A DNA stretch of 64,000 nucleotides from NCBI GenBank assembly GCA_016188005.1, contig JACPIQ010000086.1, forward strand, positions 113,479-177,478, in the 5' to 3' direction. Below are positions 9,132-16,968 of this stretch, piece after piece. How positions within the stretch are numbered: position 1 is the first letter of the stretch; each line of letters starts with the position of its first letter. The stretch comes from Candidatus Rokuibacteriota bacterium. Its GTDB lineage: Bacteria; Methylomirabilota; Methylomirabilia; Rokubacteriales; CSP1-6. The notes under the pieces are model-generated. The model saw nothing but the letters and a program-made list of their open reading frames with translations. It had not been told where the DNA came from and made no database searches. Both the position numbers and the translations under genes were made by a program.

Positions 9132-9216
9132 GAGGGGCTCCTGTCGGGGCAGAGATCCCGGCGGGGGACTGTCCACACGGGCCCGCGGCGTCCGGGCGAT
9201 GCCGACGCCGAACCGC

Positions 9217-9591
9217 TCACTGCCGTGGCTCAATCACCCAGCCGAGGTCTCCGGTCTCACCGGAGTGGTAGAGCCGCGGGAGCCGGTTCAGCTCGCCGCT
9301 GCACGACCGGAAGTTGACCACCGCGCCTCGCCAGCCCAGCGCCGCGACCTCCGCGAGCAGCCCGGCGGCGTAGTGGGACACGGACGAGCCCTCGAGGCCG
9401 TGAAGGATGAGGACGAAGGGGCCGCGACCGCCCACGAGCCTGTCGAGGTCGAGGAAGTCGCCGTCCGGCGTCTCCCCGCGCTCCCGCCGTAGCGCGGGAC
9501 GGGGCGGGCGCCGCACCAGCGGCCCCCAGATGGTCTAGAGATGGCGCCCGCGGTACCACCAGGGCGGCCGGTACTCCGCCGCGTCAGCCAC
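9217..9591 (-). pseudogene. Remnant of a YheT-type alpha/beta hydrolase with a nonsense codon and lost C-terminus
   Basis: The minus strand reads as the first 125 or so codons of the YheT (COG0429) alpha/beta hydrolase family: a GTG at 9591, then WWYRGRHL, then a TAG at 9537-9535, then TIWGPLVRRP and the oxyanion-strand motif LILHGLEGSS. In intact members the motif is HLQTIWGPL, so the stop sits exactly where a CAG glutamine codon belongs (C-to-T change). The frame then ends with TGA at 9217 right after a GDLGWVI motif, before the nucleophile-elbow part, so roughly two thirds of the protein is missing. Two independent lesions make this a pseudogene. It sits between the UGSC operon and the M20 gene. 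Confidence 0.75.
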
Positions 9592-9610
9592 GCCGGCGGA
9601 TCCGGCCGCG

Positions 9611-10147
9611 CTACTCCTGCCCCTGGAGGATCAGCTTCACGACCTCCGGCGCGATCTCCCGCGCGCGCTGGTCGAGCTGGGCCTCGGTGAGGTTGGCGAT
9701 GGGATGGGGCATGGACAGGAAGCGATAATCCGGAACACCCCACGACCGGGCCATGGCGCGGCCCGTGCTCTCGAAGACGTCGGTCACGATGGCCGCCGCC
9801 GGGACGCCGACCTTCTCGAAGAGGATTCCGTCGAGCACACTGCCCGACGAGCAGGACCCTCAGTCGCCGATGCCGGCGACCACCACGTCCACGCCCCGCT
9901 TGGCCTCGTCGATGATCTCGTCGTGGGCGGGAACGCTCGAGTTGCGCTTGCGCCACATGCGCGCCTCGGCAGCGCCGTACTCGTGGACGAGGATATCGCC
10001 GATCTTCCGGAGCAGGCGGTCGGAGTTGAACTTGGTGTTCTCGACGAGCCCGATCCGCCGTCCCTTGAGGGACTCGGGGCGAGCGACGTAGGTGAGGGGC
10101 TGCAGCCGGGGTTCGACGGTCGGATCGAGGATCTCGAAGCCTGCCAT
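9611..10147 (-). CDS. UGSC-family selenoprotein (TGA read as selenocysteine)
   Basis: Read as one frame of 178 residues from the ATG at 10147 to TAG at 9611, with an in-frame TGA at 9862-9860 (residue 96). The sequence around it is VVAGIGD-[TGA]-GSCSSGSVLDGI, the hallmark U-G-S-C motif of the UGSC (seleno)protein family; homologues have Cys or Sec at this place. Both halves continue the same fold in the same frame, and a SECIS-like hairpin follows the TGA. A gene finder that treats TGA as stop gives two bogus ORFs (9860-10150 and 9611-9838). AGGAGG precedes the start, and the TGA stop of the upstream gene overlaps this ATG, so the two are translationally coupled. The U/C pair suggests a thiol/selenol redox site, but the reaction is unknown. 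SelA/B/C/D are not in this window. Confidence 0.85.
9828..9850 (-). promoter_or_regulatory. Candidate bacterial SECIS hairpin
   Basis: Nine bases after the TGA the transcript can form a continuous 9-bp stem: UCGUCGGGC (9850-9842) pairs with GCUCGACGG (9836-9828), allowing two G-U pairs, around the five-base loop AGUGU. The apical loop begins 18 bases after the UGA and has G as its second base. Spacing, stem length and loop G fit the known bacterial SECIS pattern. Confidence 0.75.
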
Positions 10148-11193
10148 CACGCCCTCCTGTCCTTGATGAGTGTGGTCACGGCCTCGGAAGCCTTGCGGCT
10201 GCCCCAGCCGGGGATGTAGGCGGAGAAGGCGCCGGCGCGGCCGCCGGCGGCCACCACCAGGATGTCCGCAGGACTCGCCACGAGGGGGCGGCGCGCCCGC
10301 TCGTCCCCGGCCTCAACGGGGCCCGCCAGGCGCTCGGTCCGCTTGAGATGCGCGACCGTGTTCTGGGTGTGCTCGAAGACGAAGGACCGGACGTCGGCCT
10401 TGGACCAGCCCTCGGCCGAGATGGTGCGCATGTGCTCGCCGGCCAGGACCAGCGCGTACTGCGACTGGCCCACCACGTTGCCGGAGATGCGCATGTCGTC
10501 GCAGCACGTGGTGAGCAAGCCCGCCGCGGTGCTCGAGAGCTGGTTGTAGAACTGGTGCGGCGCCTCCGCCGCCATGACCGTCACCGTGCTCTGCTCCGCC
10601 CTGAAGCCGCGCTCGACGTGCAGCGGCGTCCAGGGGCTATCCAGCTCGTTCTCGGCGATGACGTAGCTGAGCTTGCCCGGGTGGCCGAGGGTGCCGCGAT
10701 CGAGCGTGCCCGGACGCGAGCCGATGACGTTGCGCATGACGAGGCGCACCGCGCGGCCGACCGTGGCGTTGGCACGCCAGCCGGGACCGAAGAGGTTGTC
10801 GCCGCAGTTGAAGTCCAGCTCCCGCGCGATGGGGCCGTTGACGATCATGAGCACCGCGGCGCCGGCCGTGGAGGTACCCGGGCCGTGGTAGGCCCAGCGC
10901 GGATCGCCGATCCCCTCGATGGCCGCCACCACCACCGGCATGAAGGCGGGCCGGCAGCCGGCCATCACCGCGTTGATGGCCACCTTCTCGGCCGTCACCG
11001 CCACCTGGCGGTTCGTGATGAAGGCGAGCTCCTCCCCGGGCGCGAGCTCCGCCGCTTCCAGCATGTCGCGGACCGCGGCTTCGGTGGGCGGCACCACAGG
11101 GAGCCCGTCGGTCCAGCCCTTCTCGAAGCACAGCTCCATGGCCTGGGCGAGATCGGTGACGGCATGGCGGGTGGAGGTCAGCGAAGTCGTCAT
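10147..11193 (-). CDS. Conserved protein of unknown function, partner of the UGSC selenoprotein
   Basis: 348 residues from the ATG at 11193; the ORF runs on upstream to 12414, but that part lies across the nitrilase gene. A perfect TATAAT lies seven bases before this ATG. I do not recognise a named domain. Visible features: a GLPVVPPTE motif near residue 30, an NCGDNLFGPGW segment with a cysteine near residue 140, a TTCCDDM di-cysteine near residue 240, and Gly-rich C-terminal turns. No signal peptide or membrane segment is seen. Its stop overlaps the start of the UGSC gene, so the two proteins are made together and may form one complex in which the cysteines act with the selenocysteine; that is inference only. 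Confidence 0.7.
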   Translation of the reverse strand: MTTSLTSTRHAVTDLAQAMELCFEKGWTDGLPVVPPTEAAVRDMLEAAELAPGEELAFITNRQVAVTAEKVAINAVMAGCRPAFMPVVVAAIEGIGDPRWAYHGPGTSTAGAAVLMIVNGPIARELDFNCGDNLFGPGWRANATVGRAVRLVMRNVIGSRPGTLDRGTLGHPGKLSYVIAENELDSPWTPLHVERGFRAEQSTVTVMAAEAPHQFYNQLSSTAAGLLTTCCDDMRISGNVVGQSQYALVLAGEHMRTISAEGWSKADVRSFVFEHTQNTVAHLKRTERLAGPVEAGDERARRPLVASPADILVVAAGGRAGAFSAYIPGWGSRKASEAVTTLIKDRRA

Positions 11194-11200
11194 GGCCCGG

Positions 11201-11206
11201 ATTATA
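11201..11206 (-). promoter_or_regulatory. TATAAT -10 for the UGSC operon
   Basis: A consensus TATAAT on the minus strand (11206-11201) ends seven bases before the ATG at 11193. No convincing -35 was found. The transcript would be leaderless or nearly so, and would cover the partner gene and the UGSC selenoprotein. Confidence 0.45.
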
Positions 11207-11237
11207 CCGCCAGGCGCAAGGGGGCTGCGGCTTCGGG

Positions 11238-12281
11238 TCAGCGGCGCTCCCGCTCTTGCTCGGCGCGCTCGGGCTCGCTGGCGGCGAGGTCGAGCCCGCA
11301 GCCGGCGGGCGCGGGAAGCGGGCCCTGCGAGGCCGCCAGGCCCACCGCGCGCTCCAGCGGGCGGCCGTCGATGTGGAGCTGAAGGATGTCGGGACGCGAG
11401 TAGTGGCCCCCGACGTCGCATCCGGCCTTGGCAGCCAGCACGGCCTCCAGCGAACCGTGCGCCGTGAGGATCGTCTCGCCCTTGGCGGGCCCGGCGATGA
11501 TTTCGCCACGCGGATCGATGATGGCGCTGTCCCCCGTGTGATGGAAGGTGGCCAGCTCCCGGTAGCGCTCCGGGGTGTCGTCGGGGAGCCGCACGCCTCC
11601 CACCATCACGACATACGCCGCGGCCTGGGAGGCGAAGGCGCGCGACAGGAGCAGCTGGCGTGGCCACACCGACACCGGCGCGGGGGGCACGACGGAGGGC
11701 TCGCGCCCGGGCCAGGCCGCCACGTGGACCTGCGTCCCTTGCGCCATGAGCGCATAGCCGGGCAACACCATGTTGTGCTCCCAGCAGTTGAGCCCGCTGA
11801 GCCGGCCGTAGGGGCGGTCGTAGGTGCGCAGGCCCCGGGCGTCGCCCTCGCCCCAGATCGCGCGCTCGGCGTGGGTCGGCTTGAGCTTGCGATGCCGCCC
11901 GAGGATCGCGCCGTCGCGCCCGATGAAGAGCAGCGTGCAGTACACTGTCCCCCGCGTGCGCGGGTCCAGCTCGACGACGCCGATGACCACGTCGATGCCC
12001 GCCCGGCGCGCGGTGCCGCAGAGGCGGTCGGTGGTGGGGCTCGGGATCTCGACGGCATTGGCCAGGTACTCGGCAGCCGCCTTCCACCACAGCGGGCCCG
12101 GCGAGCTGAAGGCAAAGAAGGGGTAGCCGGGCAGCCAGGTCTCGCCGAAGGCCGCGAGCGTCGCGCCCCGGGCCGCCGCCTCTTCGATGAGACGGCAGGC
12201 CTTCTCGGTGGAGGCCTCGCGATCGAACGGGATGGGTGCCGCCTGCACGGCCGCCAGGGTAAACTCCTGGTAATGGGTCAT
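11238..12281 (-). CDS. Nitrilase (carbon-nitrogen hydrolase superfamily)
   Basis: 347 residues, the usual length of aliphatic/aryl nitrilases. The Glu-Lys-Cys triad is visible: Glu47 in FGETWLPGYP, Lys132 in HRKLKPTHAER and Cys166 in NCWEHNM. The WLPGYP and NCWEH contexts match true nitrilases and cyanide hydratase/dihydratase relatives rather than amidases or NAD synthetase domains. It converts R-CN to the acid and ammonia in the cytoplasm. GGAGG lies before the ATG, and an 18-bp perfect palindrome (12301-12318) lies upstream. It is on the same strand as the UGSC pair with a 44-bp gap, but those genes have their own -10, so a shared role is possible and not shown. Confidence 0.9.
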   Translation of the reverse strand: MTHYQEFTLAAVQAAPIPFDREASTEKACRLIEEAAARGATLAAFGETWLPGYPFFAFSSPGPLWWKAAAEYLANAVEIPSPTTDRLCGTARRAGIDVVIGVVELDPRTRGTVYCTLLFIGRDGAILGRHRKLKPTHAERAIWGEGDARGLRTYDRPYGRLSGLNCWEHNMVLPGYALMAQGTQVHVAAWPGREPSVVPPAPVSVWPRQLLLSRAFASQAAAYVVMVGGVRLPDDTPERYRELATFHHTGDSAIIDPRGEIIAGPAKGETILTAHGSLEAVLAAKAGCDVGGHYSRPDILQLHIDGRPLERAVGLAASQGPLPAPAGCGLDLAASEPERAEQERERR

Positions 12282-12300
12282 CGCTCATCCTCCGGGATGC

Positions 12301-12318
12301 GGCCCTGCGCGCAGGGCC
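12301..12318. promoter_or_regulatory. Perfect 18-bp palindrome upstream of the nitrilase gene
   Basis: GGCCCTGCG followed directly by its inverse CGCAGGGCC, about 20 bp upstream of the nitrilase start. It could be an operator or a leader hairpin. No regulator gene lies beside it. Confidence 0.3.
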
Positions 12319-12551
12319 GGCTGGACCTCGGCCCACGCTAGCAGCGCGCGGCCGTGGGCGCAAGCCGCGGGCCCGACCAGTCCGGATCTCGACGCTCGAG
12401 TGGCCGGCAGCCATCCCGGCGCGCGGGGGGGCACCGATGCTGAGGCGATCGAGTCACGGGGAGGCGCCATGGGCAGCAACGCGGTGACAGGGACGCCCCG
12501 GGCGTCGGGGCGAGAGCCGGAAGGCAACGTCGACGCCCGGCGGGCGCCCTG

Positions 12552-14138
12552 ATGTCACTCGTCGCGTACTTTTCCATGGAGTACGGCCTGCATGAGGAGT
12601 TCGCCTCCTACGCGGGCGGCCTCGGCGTGATGGCGGGCGACTTCGTCAAGTCCGCTGGAGATCTGGGGCTACCGGTGGTGGGGATCGGCCTCAGGTGGGC
12701 GCAGGGCTACGTCACCCAGCGGATCGGGCCCGACGGCGCCCCCGTGGATGAGTGGCACGAGCAGAGAACCGACTTCCTCGTGGACACGCGCGTGCGGATC
12801 CGCGTGCGTGTCGCGGCGCGGGAGGTCGAGTGCCGGGTCTGGCGCGTCAGCCGCTATGCCATCGCCCCGCTCTTCCTCCTCGAGCCCGTCAACGCGCGAG
12901 ACCGCTGGATCACCCACAGGCTCTACGACACGCGGCCCGACTGCCGCATCGCCCAGGAGATGCTGCTCGGCATCGGCGGCGTGCGCGCGCTGGCGGCGCT
13001 CCACCTGCCCGTCGAGCTCTACCACTTCAACGAGGGGCATGCCGTCTTCGCCGGCCTCGAGCTCATCGCCTCGGCCATGGAAGCCGGGGCGGACTTCGAC
13101 TCGGCCCGGCGCGCGGCCCGCGAGCGCATCGTCTTCACGACCCACACGCCCGTGCCCGCGGGCAACGAGACGCATGCCCTGGCCGACCTCGGGCGGCTGG
13201 GCGCGGGCTGCGAGCTCGTGGAGGGGGAGCTGCGCGAGATCGGCGGCGACCCGTTCAACATGACCGTGGCGGGGCTCAGGCTGGCGCGCCGGGCGAACGC
13301 CGTGGCTCAGCTCCACGGGCACACCGCCCGCGCCATGTGGGCCGACGTCGAGGATGCCGCCCCGATCATCGCCATCACCAACGGGGTACACGTGGGCAGC
13401 TGGCAGGACAAGCGCCTCCGGGCGGCACTCGCCAGCGACGAGGCCCTCCGCGCCGCGCGCCGCCTGCTGAAGGACGAGCTGCTGGCCGAGGTGGACCGCC
13501 GGACCGGCGTCCGCCTCGACCGCAACGCCCTCACGATCGGCTTCGCCCGCCGCGCCGCGACGTACAAGCGGCCGGACCTCGTGCTGCGCGATCCCGAGCG
13601 TCTGGCTCCGCTCCTCAAGGACCGGCGCCTGCAGCTGGTCTTCGCCGGCAAGGCGCACCCGGCCGATCAGGAGGGCAAGGCGGTGATCGGGCTCCTGGTC
13701 GAGACCATCCGCCAGTGGCCCGAGTCCATCGTCTTCCTCGACAACTACGACATGGGGCTGGGACGCCTCCTCACCCGCGGCTGTGACGTCTGGCTCAACA
13801 CGCCGCGGCGGCCGATGGAGGCCAGCGGCACCTCCGGGATGAAGGCGGCCATGAACGGGGTGCTCAACTTCTCCGTGCTCGACGGCTGGTGGCCGGAAGG
13901 GTGCGAGCCCGGCGAGACGGGGTGGGCCATCGGCGACGGGGAGGAGAACGACGCCAGCCGGGACCTCTCCGACCTGCGCTCGCTCTTCGACACGCTCGAG
14001 GGCGAGGTGCTCCCGGCCTTCGCCGATCCGGCGCGCTGGACGCGGATGATGCGGGCGTCGATCCGCATGGCGACCGAGCGCTTCTCCTCCGACCGGATGG
14101 TCCAGGAGTACTTCGCCCGCCTCTACGCCCCCGGATAG
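12552..14138 (+). CDS. Alpha-glucan phosphorylase, short form (GlgP/MalP-like)
   Basis: 528 residues of the alpha-glucan family phosphorylase group (the short, unregulated type). Landmarks are AYFSMEYGLHEEFASYAGGLG at the N-terminus, FNEGHAVF (about residue 159), the phosphate and sugar-binding KRPDL region near 340, and the pyridoxal-phosphate lysine in EASGTSGMKAAMNGVLN near 425, all intact. It releases glucose-1-phosphate from glycogen or maltodextrins in the cytoplasm. It is shorter than classic glycogen phosphorylase (about 800 residues) but in range for this subgroup. No other glycogen gene is adjacent. About 270 bp without a gene precede it, holding only the nitrilase palindrome. Confidence 0.88.
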   Translation: MSLVAYFSMEYGLHEEFASYAGGLGVMAGDFVKSAGDLGLPVVGIGLRWAQGYVTQRIGPDGAPVDEWHEQRTDFLVDTRVRIRVRVAAREVECRVWRVSRYAIAPLFLLEPVNARDRWITHRLYDTRPDCRIAQEMLLGIGGVRALAALHLPVELYHFNEGHAVFAGLELIASAMEAGADFDSARRAARERIVFTTHTPVPAGNETHALADLGRLGAGCELVEGELREIGGDPFNMTVAGLRLARRANAVAQLHGHTARAMWADVEDAAPIIAITNGVHVGSWQDKRLRAALASDEALRAARRLLKDELLAEVDRRTGVRLDRNALTIGFARRAATYKRPDLVLRDPERLAPLLKDRRLQLVFAGKAHPADQEGKAVIGLLVETIRQWPESIVFLDNYDMGLGRLLTRGCDVWLNTPRRPMEASGTSGMKAAMNGVLNFSVLDGWWPEGCEPGETGWAIGDGEENDASRDLSDLRSLFDTLEGEVLPAFADPARWTRMMRASIRMATERFSSDRMVQEYFARLYAPG

Positions 14139-14179
14139 CCCGGTGGCCGTGTCGGCCGAGGATCCTCACCGCGCCTTTC

Positions 14180-15418
14180 TCACCTCGGCCGGCCGGCAAG
14201 ACCGGTCTCGCGCGTGAAGCAGGCGGCCACGAACCCCAGCGCCTGCACGGCGGCGCAGGCCAGGAAGGCCGCGGGGAAGCTGCCAGAGGCGTCCAGCACC
14301 ACCCCCAGCAGGACGGGGACCACGAGCGCCCCGAGGAAGGTGAAGGTGTTCACGACGCCGGAGGCGGTGCCCACCAGCTCCGACGGGAACAGCTCGGTGA
14401 TCATGACGAACGGGGTGACCATGCCACCCAGCACGAGCCCCGTGAGGACCGCCACCGCGACGGCCCCTCCGGCCCCCGAGCCGGGCACGACGAGCGCGAA
14501 GGCCAGGCACACGGGCACGCTCATCCCCTGGCTGAAGAGCCACACCGCCTTCCGCCGCCCGAGCCGATCCGAGATGAGGCCCGCCGCCGGCCACGAGATG
14601 ATCGTTCCCGAGGTCATGAGCGCCGTCACCAGTCCGGCCGTCGAGCGGCTGAGTCCCTCGCTGCGCACGAGAAAGGCGGGCAGCCACGTCACGAGACTGA
14701 GGTAGGCGCCGTAGGAGAGGAGCACCGCCAGGTTGAAGGTCCACAGGGCCGGCATCCGGAGCACGGTCAGCAGGTCCCCCAGCGGACCGCCGCTGCCCGT
14801 CGCCGCGAGGGTGGGGCCATCGGGAGCGCGGCGCGAAGCGGCCTGCCCCGTGACGAGCGGCCCGGGGCGGATGACGAGGAAGATGGCCAGCAGCGTGACG
14901 AGCGCCGGGACGACCGTGAGGGCGTAGCCCAGGCGCCAGCCGAAGCGGTCGGCCAGGAGCGGGATCCCCAGCAGGGCCGCCGTGCCACCGATGCCGCCCC
15001 CCGCCGAGAAGATGCCGGTGACGCGCCCGCGCTCGCGCGGGGGGAACCACTCGTTCATCAGCCGGAGCCCCGGCAACCACACGGCCGCGGCGCCCAGTCC
15101 CACGAGGCAGCGGCCCACGAGGCCCTGGGCGTAGCTCGCGCTCGCGGCGAACACCCCGATGCCCAGCAGCAGCACCGTCAGGAAGGAGAGCATCACGCGC
15201 CGCGCCCCGAGGCGATCGGTCATGATGCCGATGGGCACCTGCACGGCCGTGTAGGTCCAGAAGTACGCCGTCATGATCGTCCCCGCGGCCGTGTACGTGA
15301 TGCCGAGCTCCGCGATGAAGATGGGGATGAGCGGGGCGAAGCCCACGCGGTGGATATGGGTTTGCATGAAGGCGAGCGTGCAGACGCCGAGGACCACCCA
15401 GCGATGGCCGAGGCTCAC
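14180..15418 (-). CDS. MFS transporter (12 membrane segments)
   Basis: 412 residues from a GTG at 15418 whose GTGA overlaps the stop of the upstream MFS gene; the longer ORF to 16021 lies inside that neighbour. About twelve membrane helices and MFS loop motifs are visible (TDRLGARRV between helices 2 and 3, GRCLVGLGAA in helix 4, SDRLGRRKA in the second half). It resembles general anion/drug-type MFS carriers. Its substrate is unknown. The 4-bp overlap suggests the two carriers are made together. Confidence 0.82.
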   Translation of the reverse strand: MSLGHRWVVLGVCTLAFMQTHIHRVGFAPLIPIFIAELGITYTAAGTIMTAYFWTYTAVQVPIGIMTDRLGARRVMLSFLTVLLLGIGVFAASASYAQGLVGRCLVGLGAAAVWLPGLRLMNEWFPPRERGRVTGIFSAGGGIGGTAALLGIPLLADRFGWRLGYALTVVPALVTLLAIFLVIRPGPLVTGQAASRRAPDGPTLAATGSGGPLGDLLTVLRMPALWTFNLAVLLSYGAYLSLVTWLPAFLVRSEGLSRSTAGLVTALMTSGTIISWPAAGLISDRLGRRKAVWLFSQGMSVPVCLAFALVVPGSGAGGAVAVAVLTGLVLGGMVTPFVMITELFPSELVGTASGVVNTFTFLGALVVPVLLGVVLDASGSFPAAFLACAAVQALGFVAACFTRETGLAGRPR

Positions 15419-16593
15419 GCGGTTGCCCGCCTGGTCGCAGGCATCCCGGGAGGGAGCAAGGCAATCAGCGCGGCGAGCGCGCAGACGGCGGCGGCAGCGA
15501 GGAAGGCGGCACCGAAGGCGCCCGGAAAGCCGAGGCGGCCCTCGAGGGCGCTGAACACCATAGCCGTCGCCTGGACACCGAGCACCGTGCCGAGGGTCCG
15601 GCTCATGAAGGCCAGTCCGCCGGCCACTCCCTGTCGCGCCGCCGGAAAGGCGGCCATGGCCTGGGAAAGATTGGGCACCTGGAAGAGACCGAGGCCGAGC
15701 CCCACGAGGAGCAGGCCGGCGGCGACCCATGCCGGCGCCGTCGCCTCGGAGCAGCGGCCGATGGCGAAGAGCCCCGCGGCCTCGGCCACGAGTCCCGCCA
15801 GGACCGGTCGGCGGCTGCCGATCCGGTCGGTGAGCCAGCCGGCCAGCGGCGCCACGGCCGCCGTCCCCAGGGGCGTGAGCATGAACAGGAGGCCGCCGAC
15901 TCTCGGCGCGAGCCCGAGCACGCCCACGAGGTAGAACGGCGCCAGGAGCCAGACGGCGAACTGCGCCCAGTTCGCCAGCGCGGCCAGCGAGAGCGTGCGC
16001 AGCACGGGCCAGCGGAGCCACTCCCGCCTCGGGGGGAGCTGCCAGGCGCCGCCTCCGCGCGAGGGCCCGAGCCAGAGCGTCGCGGCCAGCGCGCTGCCGA
16101 ACGCCAGCGGCGCGCGGAAGAGGAACGCGGCCCGCCAGCCAAAGGCGTCCACGAGAACGCCCCCGACCGCGGGCCCCACGGAGAAGCCCACCCCCATCCC
16201 CAGCGTCAGCCGCCCGAGCCCCCGGCCGTGACGCTCACGGGGCAGCGCCAGCGTCACCAGCGCCGGCGCCGTGCCGTACACGAGGCCGCCGCCCACTCCC
16301 TGCACCACGCGAGCAACGAGCAAGGCCCCGAACGACCCGACAGCCAGGTAGCCGAGGAAGGCGGCACCGGAGAGCCAGAGCCCGGCGCCGAAGACCCGCC
16401 CGGGACCGAGGCGATCGGCCAGGAGCCCCGCGCCGAGCGAGGTCAGCGCGTAGGTGAGGACGTAGCAGATGATGACCCAGCGCACCCCCGCCGGCCCCGT
16501 CCCGAAGGCGGCCGCCAGCGCGGGAAGGGTGATGTTGATGGAGGAGTCGAGGGAGACCACGAGGGCCCCGAGGGCGGCAAGGGAGACTGGCAC
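15415..16593 (-). CDS. MFS transporter (drug:H+ antiporter-like)
   Basis: 392 residues from the GTG at 16593. The frame continues to an ATG at 16623, but TATACT lies at 16605-16600, so the GTG, seven bases further on, is the likely start of a leaderless message. The sequence starts with the DHA-type pattern SLAALGALVVSLDSSINITLPAL, has LADRLGPGRVFGAG after helix 2 and about twelve membrane helices. Typical members export drugs or metabolites by proton antiport. It overlaps the next MFS gene by 4 bp. Two consecutive full-length carriers are not a fusion and may serve different compounds. Confidence 0.82.
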   Translation of the reverse strand: MPVSLAALGALVVSLDSSINITLPALAAAFGTGPAGVRWVIICYVLTYALTSLGAGLLADRLGPGRVFGAGLWLSGAAFLGYLAVGSFGALLVARVVQGVGGGLVYGTAPALVTLALPRERHGRGLGRLTLGMGVGFSVGPAVGGVLVDAFGWRAAFLFRAPLAFGSALAATLWLGPSRGGGAWQLPPRREWLRWPVLRTLSLAALANWAQFAVWLLAPFYLVGVLGLAPRVGGLLFMLTPLGTAAVAPLAGWLTDRIGSRRPVLAGLVAEAAGLFAIGRCSEATAPAWVAAGLLLVGLGLGLFQVPNLSQAMAAFPAARQGVAGGLAFMSRTLGTVLGVQATAMVFSALEGRLGFPGAFGAAFLAAAAVCALAALIALLPPGMPATRRATA

Positions 16594-16599
16594 CCGTCG

Positions 16600-16607
16600 A
16601 GTATAAT
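16600..16607. promoter_or_regulatory. Overlapping divergent -10 elements (AGTATAAT)
   Basis: The eight bases hold TATAAT on the plus strand (16602-16607, facing the SDR relic at 16629, which also has GGGAGGAG) and TATACT on the minus strand (16605-16600, facing the MFS gene). One site would serve both directions, so polymerase binding may be mutually exclusive. Confidence 0.4.
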
Positions 16608-16628
16608 GCGCCGGGAGGAGCACGGGCC

Positions 16629-16961
16629 ATGCGCTTGAGGCATCAGGTCGCGCTCGTCACGGGAGCGGGGCGCGGGATCTGACAGGCCATCGCCCTGGCC
16701 CCCCACGGGATCCGCGTCAACGCCATCGGCCCGGGCACGGTGGTCACCGGCCTCACCCGTCATCTCCTCGGAAGGAAGGCCTGGCGGGAGGCCGTCTTCA
16801 TGCGGACCCCGATGCAGCGCGTGGCCCAGCCGCGGGAGATCGCCGAGGTGGCCGTGTTCCTCGCCTCGGCGGCCTCCTCCCACATGACGGGCAGCACGGT
16901 GTACGTGGACGGCGGCCGGCTCGCGCTCAACGGGCTGATGCCGCGCCCGAAGCCGCGGTAG
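16629..16961 (+). pseudogene. Short-chain dehydrogenase relic with stop codon and internal deletion
   Basis: Starts as a normal SDR: MRLRHQVALVTGAGRGI, the Rossmann glycine motif. Codon 18 is then TGA (16680-16682) where GGA glycine belongs in GxxxGIG, and four codons later the sequence jumps directly to HGIRVNAIGPG, the motif that normally follows the active site by some 20 residues. About 130 residues, including the catalytic Ser-Tyr-Lys, are missing. The C-terminus (MTGSTVYVDGG) is intact. Promoter and ribosome-binding site survive. A selenocysteine reading is not supported because the deletion alone would inactivate it. Confidence 0.85.
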
Positions 16962-16968
16962 CCCGCAG

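Noticed and set aside
9851..9859. A shorter SECIS alternative using CUGCUC/GGGCAG with loop GUC
   Set aside because: Its loop would be only 11 bases from the UGA and it competes with the longer 9-bp stem that fits the known spacing.
16680..16682. TGA in the SDR-like gene as a second selenocysteine codon
   Set aside because: The position is a structural glycine of the Rossmann motif and the same gene has a large deletion; a nonsense mutation explains it.
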